Shown piece after piece: positions 35,199 to 43,901 of a stretch of DNA of 64,000 bases. Location of the stretch: the NCBI RefSeq assembly GCF_034263275.1, contig NZ_CP139559.1, positions 6,882,001 to 6,946,000 of the forward strand, read 5' to 3'. Both the position numbers and the translations under genes were made by a program. Source of the stretch: Mucilaginibacter sp. cycad4 (GTDB lineage: Bacteria > Bacteroidota > Bacteroidia > Sphingobacteriales > Sphingobacteriaceae). A model generated the notes under the pieces. That model did not search any database. It was given only the letters and a program-made list of their open reading frames with translations, and was not told the DNA's origin. Every line of letters starts with the position of its first letter. The first letter of the stretch is position 1.

Positions 35199-35783
35199 AT
35201 GGCACCATCTCAATATAATCCGAAAGCTGTAGTTGATGAAGTATTTTCATTATACGAAAAATTTGGCGATGCCGATTATATAGGAGAACCTGTTTCTCAA
35301 CTGGAACATATGTCGCAGGCTGCAACGTTGGCCGAGGCCGAAGGGTATGATGATGAGGTTGTGCTTGCCGCGTTTTTTCATGATATAGGACATCTTTGTG
35401 CCGATGCTGAAGAAGCAGGCAGCATGGATGGCATGGGCAATGTTGATCATGAGCGCCTGGGTGCCGATTACCTGCTGGAGCGTGGTTTTTCTGAAAGGGT
35501 TGCCAACCTTGTGCAGGGTCACGTAATTGCCAAAAGATATCTTACCTATAAATACCCCGAATATTATAACCGCCTGTCGGATGCCAGTAAGGCTACCCTC
35601 GAGTTTCAGGGAGGCGTGATGACTGCCGAAGAAGCAGCCGAATTTGAATTGAACCAGGATGCAGAGCTTATTATCAGGTTGCGCTACTGGGACGATATGG
35701 CCAAGGAAATGCACGTGCCTGTAAATAACGTTGATCATTTAAAAGCTATTGCCCTTGCGCACCTGCAAGTGGTAAACGGATAA
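35199..35783 (+). CDS. PhnZ-like HD-domain diiron oxygenase (phosphonate-associated)
   Basis: A 194-residue protein of the phosphonate-operon HD family (TIGR03276-like), related to PhnZ and TmpB, which oxidatively cleave the C-P bond of 1-hydroxy-phosphonates. A full set of metal ligands is seen: H37 (QLEH), H61-D62 (FFHDIGH), H84 (VDHERLG), H108 (VQGHVIAKRYL) and D165 (RYWDD). Y27 and E30 keep the spacing of the PhnZ substrate-gating Tyr/Glu pair. No 2-oxoglutarate hydroxylase partner (PhnY/TmpA type) is in the window. It faces away from the XRE-cupin gene and precedes susC by 178 bp. Confidence 0.9.
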   Translation: MAPSQYNPKAVVDEVFSLYEKFGDADYIGEPVSQLEHMSQAATLAEAEGYDDEVVLAAFFHDIGHLCADAEEAGSMDGMGNVDHERLGADYLLERGFSERVANLVQGHVIAKRYLTYKYPEYYNRLSDASKATLEFQGGVMTAEEAAEFELNQDAELIIRLRYWDDMAKEMHVPVNNVDHLKAIALAHLQVVNG

Positions 35784-35877
35784 AGGCCATATTAAGTTTT
35801 TGTGATTAATTTATAATCTGTCTGTTACAAAAATCACCTGCTTAACACAGGGTGAACATCAAGTTAAGTATAGCTTA

Positions 35878-35921
35878 ATACTAAATTGGTTTACTAATAA
35901 TAAACAAAGTTTAGTATTGCT
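35878..35921 (+). promoter_or_regulatory. Shared 44-bp upstream element, susC copy
   Basis: Contains a perfect 9-bp inverted repeat, AATACTAAA (35877-35885) and TTTAGTATT (35910-35918). It aligns at 37/44 positions with 32159-32202 (minus strand), in the same orientation relative to the gene. It ends 40 bp before the susC ATG. Confidence 0.78.
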
Positions 35922-35961
35922 GTATGAAAACATCCATCCTTTCACCCTTAAATTTTAGCAG

Positions 35962-38900
35962 ATGAACAAGATTTACCAGAGATTAAGAACCGTAATAACG
36001 GTTTTGTTATTTTGCGTAGCTCCATCTATTTTATTCGGACAAACCAAAATAAACGGTACTGTTACCGATGACAAACACTTGCCGCTGCCGGGCGTAAGTG
36101 TAAGAATTAAAGACCAGAATAAAGGTACTGTTACTGATATTGACGGCCGTTATAGTATTACTGCAAACGCAGGTCAAACACTTGTTTACTCGTTTGTGGG
36201 TTATGCCCCGGTTTATGTGGTGGTTGATAACAAAACAACTATAAATGTAAGCCTGATTGGCGATAGCAAAGCATTAAATGAGGTTGTTGTAACCGCGCTG
36301 GGCGTTAAAAAAGAAACCAGGCGCATTGGTTACTCAACACAATCAGTAAATGGTGCAGATGTTACCATGGCCCGCGACCCTAATCCCATTACAGGTTTAA
36401 CAGGTAAAGTAGCAGGTTTATCAGTAGGCCCATCTGCCGAACTTTTGGGTAACCCATCTGTATTGATCAGGGGTAACGCTGTTTCATTATATGTAGTAGA
36501 CGGCTTCCCTATTAACACTGATACCTATAACATCAGCCCTGACGATATCGAAACCTATACTGTATTAAAAGGCCCGTCGGCTGCGGCACTTTACGGTAGC
36601 CGCGCACAAAACGGTGCGATTTTGATCACCACTAAAAAAGGTGAAAAAAACAAAAAAGGTTTAACTGTTGATATAAACAGCAGTACGGTAATGAATACCG
36701 GCTTCCTTGCTTTCCCACGTACACAAAGCACATTTGGCCCGGGCGAAAATACTTTTTACACCTTTGTTGATGGTAAAGGTGGTGCACCGGGTGGTGTGGA
36801 TAGTGATTATGACGTTTGGGGCCCATATTTTGCCGGTCAGTTGATCCCTCAGTATGACAGCCCTGTTGTTAATGGCGTACGCCAGGGTACCCCATGGGTT
36901 GCACGTGGTAAAGACAACCTGAAAAACTTTTTGAAAACAGGTTATCAAACCAATAACAACGTTTCATTAGGTTCGGTTGGTGATACTTATGTAACCCGTT
37001 TTTCAGTTTCACAGCAACACCAAACAAGCTATATCCCTTCTCAATACCTTGATATAGCTAATGCCAACTTTTACGCTCAGTTCACTCCTACAAAACGCTG
37101 GAGATTTGAAGCAAACGTTGATTTCAACAGGCAATCAACTGATAACTTTCCGGACGTACAGTACGGCCCTAACAGTATCATTTACAACATTGCTGTATGG
37201 ACAGGTGCCGACTGGAATATCAATGCACCCGATATCAAAGCCATTTGGCAGCCAGGTAAAGAAGGTGTACAATCGGTATTTGCCGAGTATACCCGTTATC
37301 ATAACCCTTACCTGTTAACTGAAAAATGGACCCGTGGTCATTACAAAAATGACGTTTACGGTTACTTGTCAGGAAACTTCAAGATCAACGATAACTTAAA
37401 CGTTACTTTACGTTCGCAAATTGATACATACAACATCCTGCGTACTGAAGACCTGCCTTTTTCGGCCCACCCTTATGGCCGTGAAGGTAACCAGGGCGAT
37501 TACCGCGAAGACCGCCGTAACCTGTTTGATAATAACACCGAGTTATTTGTAAACTACAACTACACTATCAAAAACTTTGTGAACTTATCAGGTTTAGTTG
37601 GTTCAAACCTGCGCAGCTTTAACTACAACTCAAGCTGGACATCAACAGACTATTTGAACGTACCTGAAGTTTATGCTTTCAGCAATTCAAAAAATGCGGT
37701 ACAGTCAACCAACTTCTCATCGGCCGAACGTGTATTAAGCGGTTACTACTCAATTGATGCTACATTTGGTAAATATGCTACCTTATCAAGCACCGGCCGT
37801 ATCGATAAATCATCGGCCTTCCAAAACGTAACTACTTATTATTATCCAAGTGTTTCAGCAGCAACTGTGATCTCTGATTACGTTAAACTGCCCGAAGTTA
37901 TTTCGTTCTTAAAAGCAAGGGCATCTTACTCAACAGTAAAAGCCGATGCTTCAAGCTCAACAATCGGTCCTGCTCCTTTTAATGCGATTTCGGTTTACGG
38001 CGGTTCAACAACTACCAGCAACCCTAATTCAAACCCATTATTCTTAAACCCGCTTGGTTACGGCAGTACTTATAACTCACCTTATAATGGCCCAAGCTAT
38101 CAGCTTAACCCATTCTACTTAACCAGCAAACCATATAACAGCCAGCCTGCAGCTTCTGCATCTGACTTTTTGTATCAGTCAAACATCAAAACTTCAACCC
38201 GTGTTAACTATGAAGAAGGTTTCGATATCAAATTCTTACAAAACCGTTTAGGTTTATCGGCTACTACTTTCCAATATATTGACGGTCCGCAGATTTTGGC
38301 TAACGCTATATCAACGGCTACCGGTTACACTACTTTATATCTTAATGCTTTAAAAACCAAGAAAACCGGTTACGAGTTTTCACTGGAAGGTACCCCTATC
38401 AAAAACCTTGGTGGCTTTAGCTGGAATGTTTTGGTTAACGTAGGTACCTTTAAAGACGTTTACGAAGAGTTACCTCCAAACCAGGATACTTACCAAACAT
38501 TCTTCAAAAAAGGTGATCGTGTAGATAAATTATACGGTACCGCTTTTGCAAGAACTCCGCAAGGTCAAATCATCAATGATGCTGCCGGTAAACCGTTGGC
38601 ATTACCGGTTCCGCAATATTTAGGTAACGAGAATGCTAAATACTCATGGAGCTTTTCCAACAAACTGCGTTACAAAAACTTTAACATGGGTTTCCAGTTT
38701 GACGGTTCGGTTGGTGGCGTGATCATCGACTATATGCATAACAAAACGATGCGCGGCGGTGCAAACATTGAAACCGCTACAGGCGCTTTGGGTGATGCCC
38801 GTTATAAAGACTGGCAAAACTTTGGCAAGGCCGGTTATAACGGTAGTTACGTAGGCGAAGGCGTAACCGTGTCAAACGGTGCAGCTATCAACTACGACCC

Positions 38901-39258
38901 TGCTACCGGTAAAATCACCAACTATGGCGCTTTGCAGTACGCTCCTAATAAGCAAACAGCATTGGTGCAGGATTATGTAAGTAAATATTACAATGTTGAT
39001 GAATCAAACCTCATGAGCAAAACCTTCTCAAAACTTCGTGAAGTAACCCTTGGTTATGATTTCCCTAAAGCATGGCTTGATAAATCATTCATCAAAAAAG
39101 CATCGGTATCGGTTTATGGCCGTAACCTGCTATACTTCTACGGAGACAAACGCTTTAAGGATGTGGATTTAGATCAGTATAACTATGCTACTTCTTCAAC
39201 TGTATTGCAGTCGCCTACAGTACGTAGCTATGGTTTTAACTTAAATGTATCATTCTAA
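35962..39258 (+). CDS. SusC/RagA-family TonB-linked outer-membrane receptor
   Basis: A 1,098-residue outer-membrane transporter. The signal peptide ends near PSILFGQ. An N-terminal carboxypeptidase-regulatory-like domain follows (INGTVTDDKHLPLPGVSVRIKD, about 30-105), then the TonB-dependent plug (LNEVVVTALGVKKETRRIGYSTQSVNG; LYVVDGFPINTD; VLKGPSAAALYGSRAQNGAILITTKKG, about 110-225) and a 22-strand barrel to the C-terminal VRSYGFNLNVSF. It pairs with the SusD gene 11 bp downstream. SusCD pairs import oligomers captured at the surface. Here the neighbours are phosphoesterases rather than glycoside hydrolases, so a phosphorylated or phosphonylated ligand is likely. Confidence 0.95.
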   Translation: MNKIYQRLRTVITVLLFCVAPSILFGQTKINGTVTDDKHLPLPGVSVRIKDQNKGTVTDIDGRYSITANAGQTLVYSFVGYAPVYVVVDNKTTINVSLIGDSKALNEVVVTALGVKKETRRIGYSTQSVNGADVTMARDPNPITGLTGKVAGLSVGPSAELLGNPSVLIRGNAVSLYVVDGFPINTDTYNISPDDIETYTVLKGPSAAALYGSRAQNGAILITTKKGEKNKKGLTVDINSSTVMNTGFLAFPRTQSTFGPGENTFYTFVDGKGGAPGGVDSDYDVWGPYFAGQLIPQYDSPVVNGVRQGTPWVARGKDNLKNFLKTGYQTNNNVSLGSVGDTYVTRFSVSQQHQTSYIPSQYLDIANANFYAQFTPTKRWRFEANVDFNRQSTDNFPDVQYGPNSIIYNIAVWTGADWNINAPDIKAIWQPGKEGVQSVFAEYTRYHNPYLLTEKWTRGHYKNDVYGYLSGNFKINDNLNVTLRSQIDTYNILRTEDLPFSAHPYGREGNQGDYREDRRNLFDNNTELFVNYNYTIKNFVNLSGLVGSNLRSFNYNSSWTSTDYLNVPEVYAFSNSKNAVQSTNFSSAERVLSGYYSIDATFGKYATLSSTGRIDKSSAFQNVTTYYYPSVSAATVISDYVKLPEVISFLKARASYSTVKADASSSTIGPAPFNAISVYGGSTTTSNPNSNPLFLNPLGYGSTYNSPYNGPSYQLNPFYLTSKPYNSQPAASASDFLYQSNIKTSTRVNYEEGFDIKFLQNRLGLSATTFQYIDGPQILANAISTATGYTTLYLNALKTKKTGYEFSLEGTPIKNLGGFSWNVLVNVGTFKDVYEELPPNQDTYQTFFKKGDRVDKLYGTAFARTPQGQIINDAAGKPLALPVPQYLGNENAKYSWSFSNKLRYKNFNMGFQFDGSVGGVIIDYMHNKTMRGGANIETATGALGDARYKDWQNFGKAGYNGSYVGEGVTVSNGAAINYDPATGKITNYGALQYAPNKQTALVQDYVSKYYNVDESNLMSKTFSKLREVTLGYDFPKAWLDKSFIKKASVSVYGRNLLYFYGDKRFKDVDLDQYNYATSSTVLQSPTVRSYGFNLNVSF

Positions 39259-39269
39259 TAAAACATACG

Positions 39270-40886
39270 ATGATTATGAAAAAGATATTTAGAATTTTAA
39301 TACTGCCGGCGTTTGCTTTGCTAACAGTAACCGGATGTAAGAAAAGTTTTGAGGACCTTACCAAAAACAATAATGTGCCAAGTGTAGTACCTGCATCATT
39401 ATTATTTAATGGGATCCTTAATAAAATGGCCGATTTGCCGCAATCTGAAGACGAAATTTATTCGCAATATTACCTTTATAACTATGATTATTATGGTAAT
39501 AACCGTTATGATGCCTTTGCTAATGGTGGCGATAACTATTATAATACGTTAAAAAACGTAGTAGTAATGGAACAACGTGCTGCTGCAACCGGCGGTGCTG
39601 CTGTAAATCCGTATGAGGCTTTGGGGAAATTTTTCAGAGCTTATTTCTTTAGTAAAATGAGCCTTGAAGAAGGTGATATCCCAATGACCGATGCATTAAA
39701 AGGTCTGGATAACCTCACTCCAAAATATGATTCACAAAAAGATGTTATGGTGCAGTCGTTAGCATGGCTTGAAGCTGCGAATGCCGATTTAACCAAACTG
39801 ATTGCTGATCCAAATTCAGGTGGCACAGGTGTTGGTGCTACTTTATCAAACGATATTTATTTTGGTAGCGATCTGGCAAAATGGCAAAAAACTGTAAATA
39901 GCTTCCATATTAGGTTATTACTTGCATTAAGTAAAAAAACTGCTGATATTGATGTGAAAGCACAGTTTGCTGCTATTGTTGGTAACCCAACTAAATATCC
40001 TATCATGACCAGCTCTGACGATAACCTGCAATATAAGTTTGTAGCGCCGAGCAATTACTATCCTCAAAACCCGGATAACTTTGGTCAAAACGGATCAAGG
40101 CAAAACTCATCGGCAACTTATGTAGGTTTGCTTACTAAATTTAAAGATCCAAGGGTTTTTGTAACCGCCGAGCCTTCACGCTATTTGGTTGATACCTTGA
40201 AACAAAGCCCAACAAGTTTTGATTCATTTGTAGGGGCCGATCCGGGTCTTGACCTTGGTGTAATGTATAACAACGCAACTTTACAGCGTTATTCATTCAT
40301 CAACCGTAAGCACTTTTATTCAACTTATATAGGTGAGCCAAGTATCCAGATAGGATATCCGGAGCTGATGTTCAACATTGCCGAAGGTATTAACCGTGGT
40401 TGGGCTACAGGCAATGCCGAAACTTATTATATTAACGGTATCCAGGCATCGTACCAGTATTATGGTATCCCAACAGTTGCCGGTGCAAGTATATTTTCAG
40501 CATACTTTTACAGGCCTGGTGCAACAAAAGGCCCTGCCGATCAGTCGAGCTATGATGTGTTCCCGGTTACTGTTAACTGGACAACCTACTATGCACAACC
40601 GGCTGTGAAGTATGCCGATGGTGCAACAGGCCTTACACAAATATTACAGCAAAAATATCTTGCATTGTTCCGTCACTCAGGACTTGAGTCATATTTCACT
40701 TATCGTCGTACAGGTGTGCCAACCTTTACTACCGGTCCTGGTACAGGTAATAGCAGCCGTATCCCTGCGCGTTTTGAATATCCTCAGTCAGAGCGCACCG
40801 TTAATGCTACAAACTACAAAGCGGCATTAACAAGCCAGTTTGGCGGCAGTGATGATATCAATGGTATCATGTGGTTGCTTAAATAA
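39270..40886 (+). CDS. SusD/RagB-family surface lipoprotein
   Basis: A 538-residue surface lipoprotein of the SusD-like_2 type. The signal peptide ends FALLTVTGCKKSFEDL, with a lipobox cysteine near residue 23; ATG 39276 is an equally good start. The helical TPR-type core includes FFRAYFFSKMSLEEGDIPMTDAL and a C-terminal RIPARFEYPQSERTVNATNY motif, typical of this group. It acts as the lid of the SusC transporter and binds ligand outside the cell. Followed by a terminator-like hairpin. Confidence 0.94.
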   Translation: MIMKKIFRILILPAFALLTVTGCKKSFEDLTKNNNVPSVVPASLLFNGILNKMADLPQSEDEIYSQYYLYNYDYYGNNRYDAFANGGDNYYNTLKNVVVMEQRAAATGGAAVNPYEALGKFFRAYFFSKMSLEEGDIPMTDALKGLDNLTPKYDSQKDVMVQSLAWLEAANADLTKLIADPNSGGTGVGATLSNDIYFGSDLAKWQKTVNSFHIRLLLALSKKTADIDVKAQFAAIVGNPTKYPIMTSSDDNLQYKFVAPSNYYPQNPDNFGQNGSRQNSSATYVGLLTKFKDPRVFVTAEPSRYLVDTLKQSPTSFDSFVGADPGLDLGVMYNNATLQRYSFINRKHFYSTYIGEPSIQIGYPELMFNIAEGINRGWATGNAETYYINGIQASYQYYGIPTVAGASIFSAYFYRPGATKGPADQSSYDVFPVTVNWTTYYAQPAVKYADGATGLTQILQQKYLALFRHSGLESYFTYRRTGVPTFTTGPGTGNSSRIPARFEYPQSERTVNATNYKAALTSQFGGSDDINGIMWLLK

Positions 40887-40908
40887 TTAAAATTGAAGTT
40901 AACACTAT

Positions 40909-40936
40909 ATAAAGGCCCCAATTAAGGGGCCTTTAT
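40909..40936 (+). terminator. Hairpin terminator or attenuator after susD
   Basis: An 11-bp stem, ATAAAGGCCCC with GGGGCCTTTAT, and a 6-nt loop. The T-run is short, so partial read-through into the phosphodiesterase gene 16 bp downstream is plausible. Confidence 0.75.
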
Positions 40937-40952
40937 TGATTAAACAAAACCT

Positions 40953-42050
40953 ATGAAAAAGCTAATCTTAATGGTGCTGTTTTCAGCATCTTTTACAACC
41001 CTCTTCGCACAAGCACACAAAACCCAAAACGTAGTTATTGTCACTATCGATGGTTTACGCTGGCAGGAAGTTTTCCGCGGTGCCGATTCGGCTATCATCA
41101 ACTCAAACGATACCCAGGATAAGAATGAGGTTCGTAAAAACTTCTGGACGGATGCCGCAGCCGATCGCCGTAAACTGCTGATGCCTTTCTTTTGGAGTAC
41201 GGTAGTTGAAAAAGGGCAGCTGTACGGTAACCGTGATCTGGGCAGCAAAGATGAGGTTGCCAACCCCTATCATTTTTCATACCCGGGATACAATGAAATA
41301 TTTACCGGTTTCCCCGATAAACGGATGAATACCAACGATGGTATTTATAATCCTAACATGAACGTACTTGAGTTTCTGAACAAGCAAAAAGGTTTTGAAA
41401 ACAAAGTAGCCGCATTTGCATCGTGGGAGCGATTTTCACAGATTTTAAGCCCGAAACGTGCCGGTGTTTTAGTTAATGCGGGTTTTATGCCTTTGGATGT
41501 TCCTGGTATGAACGACCGCCTGAAACACTTGAATGAGCTGCAACTGGAAGCTCCCCGTTATATCAGCGATTCAACCCGGATCGATTTTCTGACCTTTGAG
41601 TTTGCTAAAAACTATATGATGCAGTACAAACCGCGTGCATTATATGTATCATTTGATGAACCTGACGATATGGCCCACGGGGGCAACTATAAATTTTACC
41701 TTGACCGTATTAAACAGGAAGATGGTTTTATAAAACAGCTTTGGGACTATATCCAATCAGAGCCTGCTTATAAAAACAAAACTACCCTGATCATTACCTG
41801 CGACCACGGTAGGGGCGATGAGCCTACGAAGAAATGGCATGACCACGGATCGGACGTATTACACTCGGAACAAACCTGGTTTGCGGTTATCGGCCCGGAT
41901 ACCCCGCCCTCCGGCGAAATGAAATTGGCCCAGGCAACCTATCATAAACAACTGGCCCAAACCATAGCCAATTTATTGGGCTTTGATTTTAAGGCTGCTG
42001 CCGGTCATGAGGTTGGCGATGCTATTGGAAGTGTTACCGGTAAAAAATAA
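40953..42050 (+). CDS. Alkaline-phosphatase-superfamily phosphoesterase (NPP-like), exported
   Basis: A 365-residue protein with a signal peptide ending LFAQ. It has the alkaline phosphatase / nucleotide pyrophosphatase fold: D33 in VIVTIDGLRW, a candidate nucleophile S109 in FSYPGYNEIFTGF (the position of Thr/Ser in NPPs), D238-D239 and H242 in FDEPDDMAHGG, D284-H285 in CDHGRGDE, and a distal histidine in KKWHDHGSD. Members hydrolyse phosphomonoesters, diesters or phosphonates in the periplasm. It is 66 bp after susD and 6 bp before the diesterase gene, so it belongs to the SusCD unit. Confidence 0.88.
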   Translation: MKKLILMVLFSASFTTLFAQAHKTQNVVIVTIDGLRWQEVFRGADSAIINSNDTQDKNEVRKNFWTDAAADRRKLLMPFFWSTVVEKGQLYGNRDLGSKDEVANPYHFSYPGYNEIFTGFPDKRMNTNDGIYNPNMNVLEFLNKQKGFENKVAAFASWERFSQILSPKRAGVLVNAGFMPLDVPGMNDRLKHLNELQLEAPRYISDSTRIDFLTFEFAKNYMMQYKPRALYVSFDEPDDMAHGGNYKFYLDRIKQEDGFIKQLWDYIQSEPAYKNKTTLIITCDHGRGDEPTKKWHDHGSDVLHSEQTWFAVIGPDTPPSGEMKLAQATYHKQLAQTIANLLGFDFKAAAGHEVGDAIGSVTGKK

Positions 42051-42056
42051 AACAAG

Positions 42057-42878
42057 ATGCGTTTTCAATTAGTAACTATTTTGGGTTTACTATGGTTATT
42101 GCCCGCTGATGGGTGGCAACCCAACCCGGCCCCGGTTTCAAAACATAAATTTATTGTTGCCGCCCATCGTGGTGATCATGTTATTTATCCTGAAAACACA
42201 CTTGAAGGATATAAAGAGGCCATAAAAAATGAGGCCGATTATGTAGAGATAGACTTGCGTACCACTAAAGACGGTGAGTTGGTAAGCATGCATGACGGCA
42301 GCATCAACCGCATGACCGATGGCAAAGGCCAGTTAAAAGATTTTACGCTTGCCGAATTGCTGCAGCTAAAGGTGAAAAGTAAGGATACCGCAAGTAAACA
42401 AATATTCCGGATCCCAACCTTTAAGCAAATCCTAAAAGTATGCAAAAACCGGATAGGAATTTACCTTGACTTTAAGGCTGCCGATCCGGAACAAGCTTAT
42501 CAGATGATCAAAGAATACGGCATGGAGAAACAAGTGCTGGTTTATATTAACAGTGCTGTCCAGTTTACAGGCTGGCGTAAAGCTGCTCCCAAAATGCCGT
42601 TGATGCTGAGCCTGCCCGATAGTGTTAAAAGTACTGCCGGGATGAAGAGTTTTATCAATCAGTATCATCCTGATATTCTTGACGGATCATACAATCAATA
42701 TACCGTAGATATGGTCGCATTAGCCAGTGAATATCATATCCCGGTTTGGCCTGATATCCAAAGTGCAGGTGAAGGCCCGGCAGATTGGAACAAAGCCTTG
42801 GCTGTGGGTTTAAAAGGCTTACAGACCGATCACCCGGCGGCCTTAGTGAAATTTTTGAAAGAGAAGGAGCTGAGGTAA
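42057..42878 (+). CDS. Glycerophosphodiester phosphodiesterase, exported
   Basis: A 273-residue GDPD-family TIM-barrel enzyme. The N-terminal hydrophobic segment LVTILGLLWLLPADG indicates export. Catalytic and metal residues are seen: H37-R38 in AAHRGDH, E46-N47 in YPENTLEGY, E64 and D66 in VEIDLRTTKDG, and H79 in SMHDG. It splits glycerophosphodiesters to glycerol-3-phosphate and an alcohol such as choline or ethanolamine. It starts 6 bp after the phosphoesterase stop and completes the susCD-phosphoesterase unit. Confidence 0.94.
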   Translation: MRFQLVTILGLLWLLPADGWQPNPAPVSKHKFIVAAHRGDHVIYPENTLEGYKEAIKNEADYVEIDLRTTKDGELVSMHDGSINRMTDGKGQLKDFTLAELLQLKVKSKDTASKQIFRIPTFKQILKVCKNRIGIYLDFKAADPEQAYQMIKEYGMEKQVLVYINSAVQFTGWRKAAPKMPLMLSLPDSVKSTAGMKSFINQYHPDILDGSYNQYTVDMVALASEYHIPVWPDIQSAGEGPADWNKALAVGLKGLQTDHPAALVKFLKEKELR

Positions 42879-42879
42879 C

Positions 42880-42965
42880 TTGTCTGAATCAGAATTTTCA
42901 GAATGCCCGAATTTTCAGAATTAAAACTTTGCATTCCGGATATTTTTAAATTCTGATTCAGACAA
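42880..42965. repeat. Long inverted repeat after the GDPD gene
   Basis: Perfect 18-bp arms (TTGTCTGAATCAGAATTT at 42880-42897 and its complement at 42948-42965) around 50 bp. It may terminate transcription from either side but lacks a clear T-run; it looks like an intergenic repeat. Confidence 0.75.
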
Positions 42966-42966
42966 T

Positions 42967-43050
42967 TTCTTAATCTTTTCAATACCCCAAACTACCCTTG
43001 CTAACAAAATAACCTTCAATGCCCTCATGTCGCGAATTTTTTGGTATGTG
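42967..43050 (+). pseudogene. Degenerate duplicate of the 5' end of the metallophosphoesterase gene
   Basis: About 85 bp here aligns by eye with 43848-43935, the upstream region and first codons of the Tat metallophosphoesterase gene. The ATG at 43019 begins MPSCREFFGM, versus MTSRREFFGT in the intact gene; the twin arginines are broken and similarity ends soon after. The cupin gene lies between the two copies. The rest of 42966-43239 is AT-rich with no other recognisable feature. Confidence 0.6.
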
Positions 43051-43239
43051 CAGCCTACAACCATGTAAAAGGTTGGCCCGACAACATTCCGCTTCGAAAT
43101 ACATAATATTTTAATCAAAACAATAATCCCGATCATGCAGGAATACTTAAGGATTAACATAACTAAATAATTATAACTACTTTTATATCAATGAGGTAAT
43201 AAATTAACGGGTTTATAAACCAATATAAATCGCTTTGCC

Positions 43240-43806
43240 ATGAAAAGAAATAATTTCATTGCTGCTGTACTCGCTTTTGCCGCAACGCCTTTAGCGTCTT
43301 TTGCAATTGATTTAAAGAGATCGCTGCGCGTAAACAAAGGATTTAAAATAAGCGCAGGAGAAGGCCGCGTACATGGGCATATTAAATTAAAAGGTGTCAA
43401 TTCAAATATACTGGATGTGAAAGTATCCGGCAGTGATACCGACGGCGACCTGGCTATTTTTGAGCAAACAAGTTTATCGCAAGGCCGGGGTACCCCCTTG
43501 CATGTGCATCCCTTACAGGATGAAATATTTTACGTTTTAGATGGCGCCTACTACTTCCAGGTTGGTGAAGATAAGTTTCATTTAAGTACAGGCGATAGTG
43601 TTTTTTTACCCCGAAATGTGCCACACGCATGGACACAAGTATCTGAAAAAGGAAAAATGACGGTTATGCTTCAGCCGGCCGGCAAACTTGAAAGTTTTTT
43701 TGTAACCATGCAGGCACTGGATCATGAGCCAACAAAACAAGAACTTGCCAAGATTTTCAACGATCATGAGATGCAAATTGTAGGTCCGCCGTTAAAACTG
43801 GAATAA
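43240..43806 (+). CDS. Cupin-domain protein with export signal
   Basis: A 188-residue protein with an N-terminal signal-like segment (NNFIAAVLAFAATPLASFA). The single cupin domain spans about residues 70-150: PLHVHPLQDEIFYVLDGAYYFQVGEDKFHLSTGDSVFLPRNVPHAW, with two histidines, a glutamate and a distal histidine as metal ligands. The reaction is unknown, since cupins include dioxygenases, isomerases and sugar-binding proteins. It is inserted between the intact and degenerate copies of the metallophosphoesterase 5' end. Confidence 0.85.
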   Translation: MKRNNFIAAVLAFAATPLASFAIDLKRSLRVNKGFKISAGEGRVHGHIKLKGVNSNILDVKVSGSDTDGDLAIFEQTSLSQGRGTPLHVHPLQDEIFYVLDGAYYFQVGEDKFHLSTGDSVFLPRNVPHAWTQVSEKGKMTVMLQPAGKLESFFVTMQALDHEPTKQELAKIFNDHEMQIVGPPLKLE

Positions 43807-43901
43807 AATTCATATAGTCTATATCAGGATAGGTTAAATTAGGTATTTTCTTAACCTTTATTTAACACCCCAAAACTACCTTCGCCAGCAAATAAGATCC
43901 T

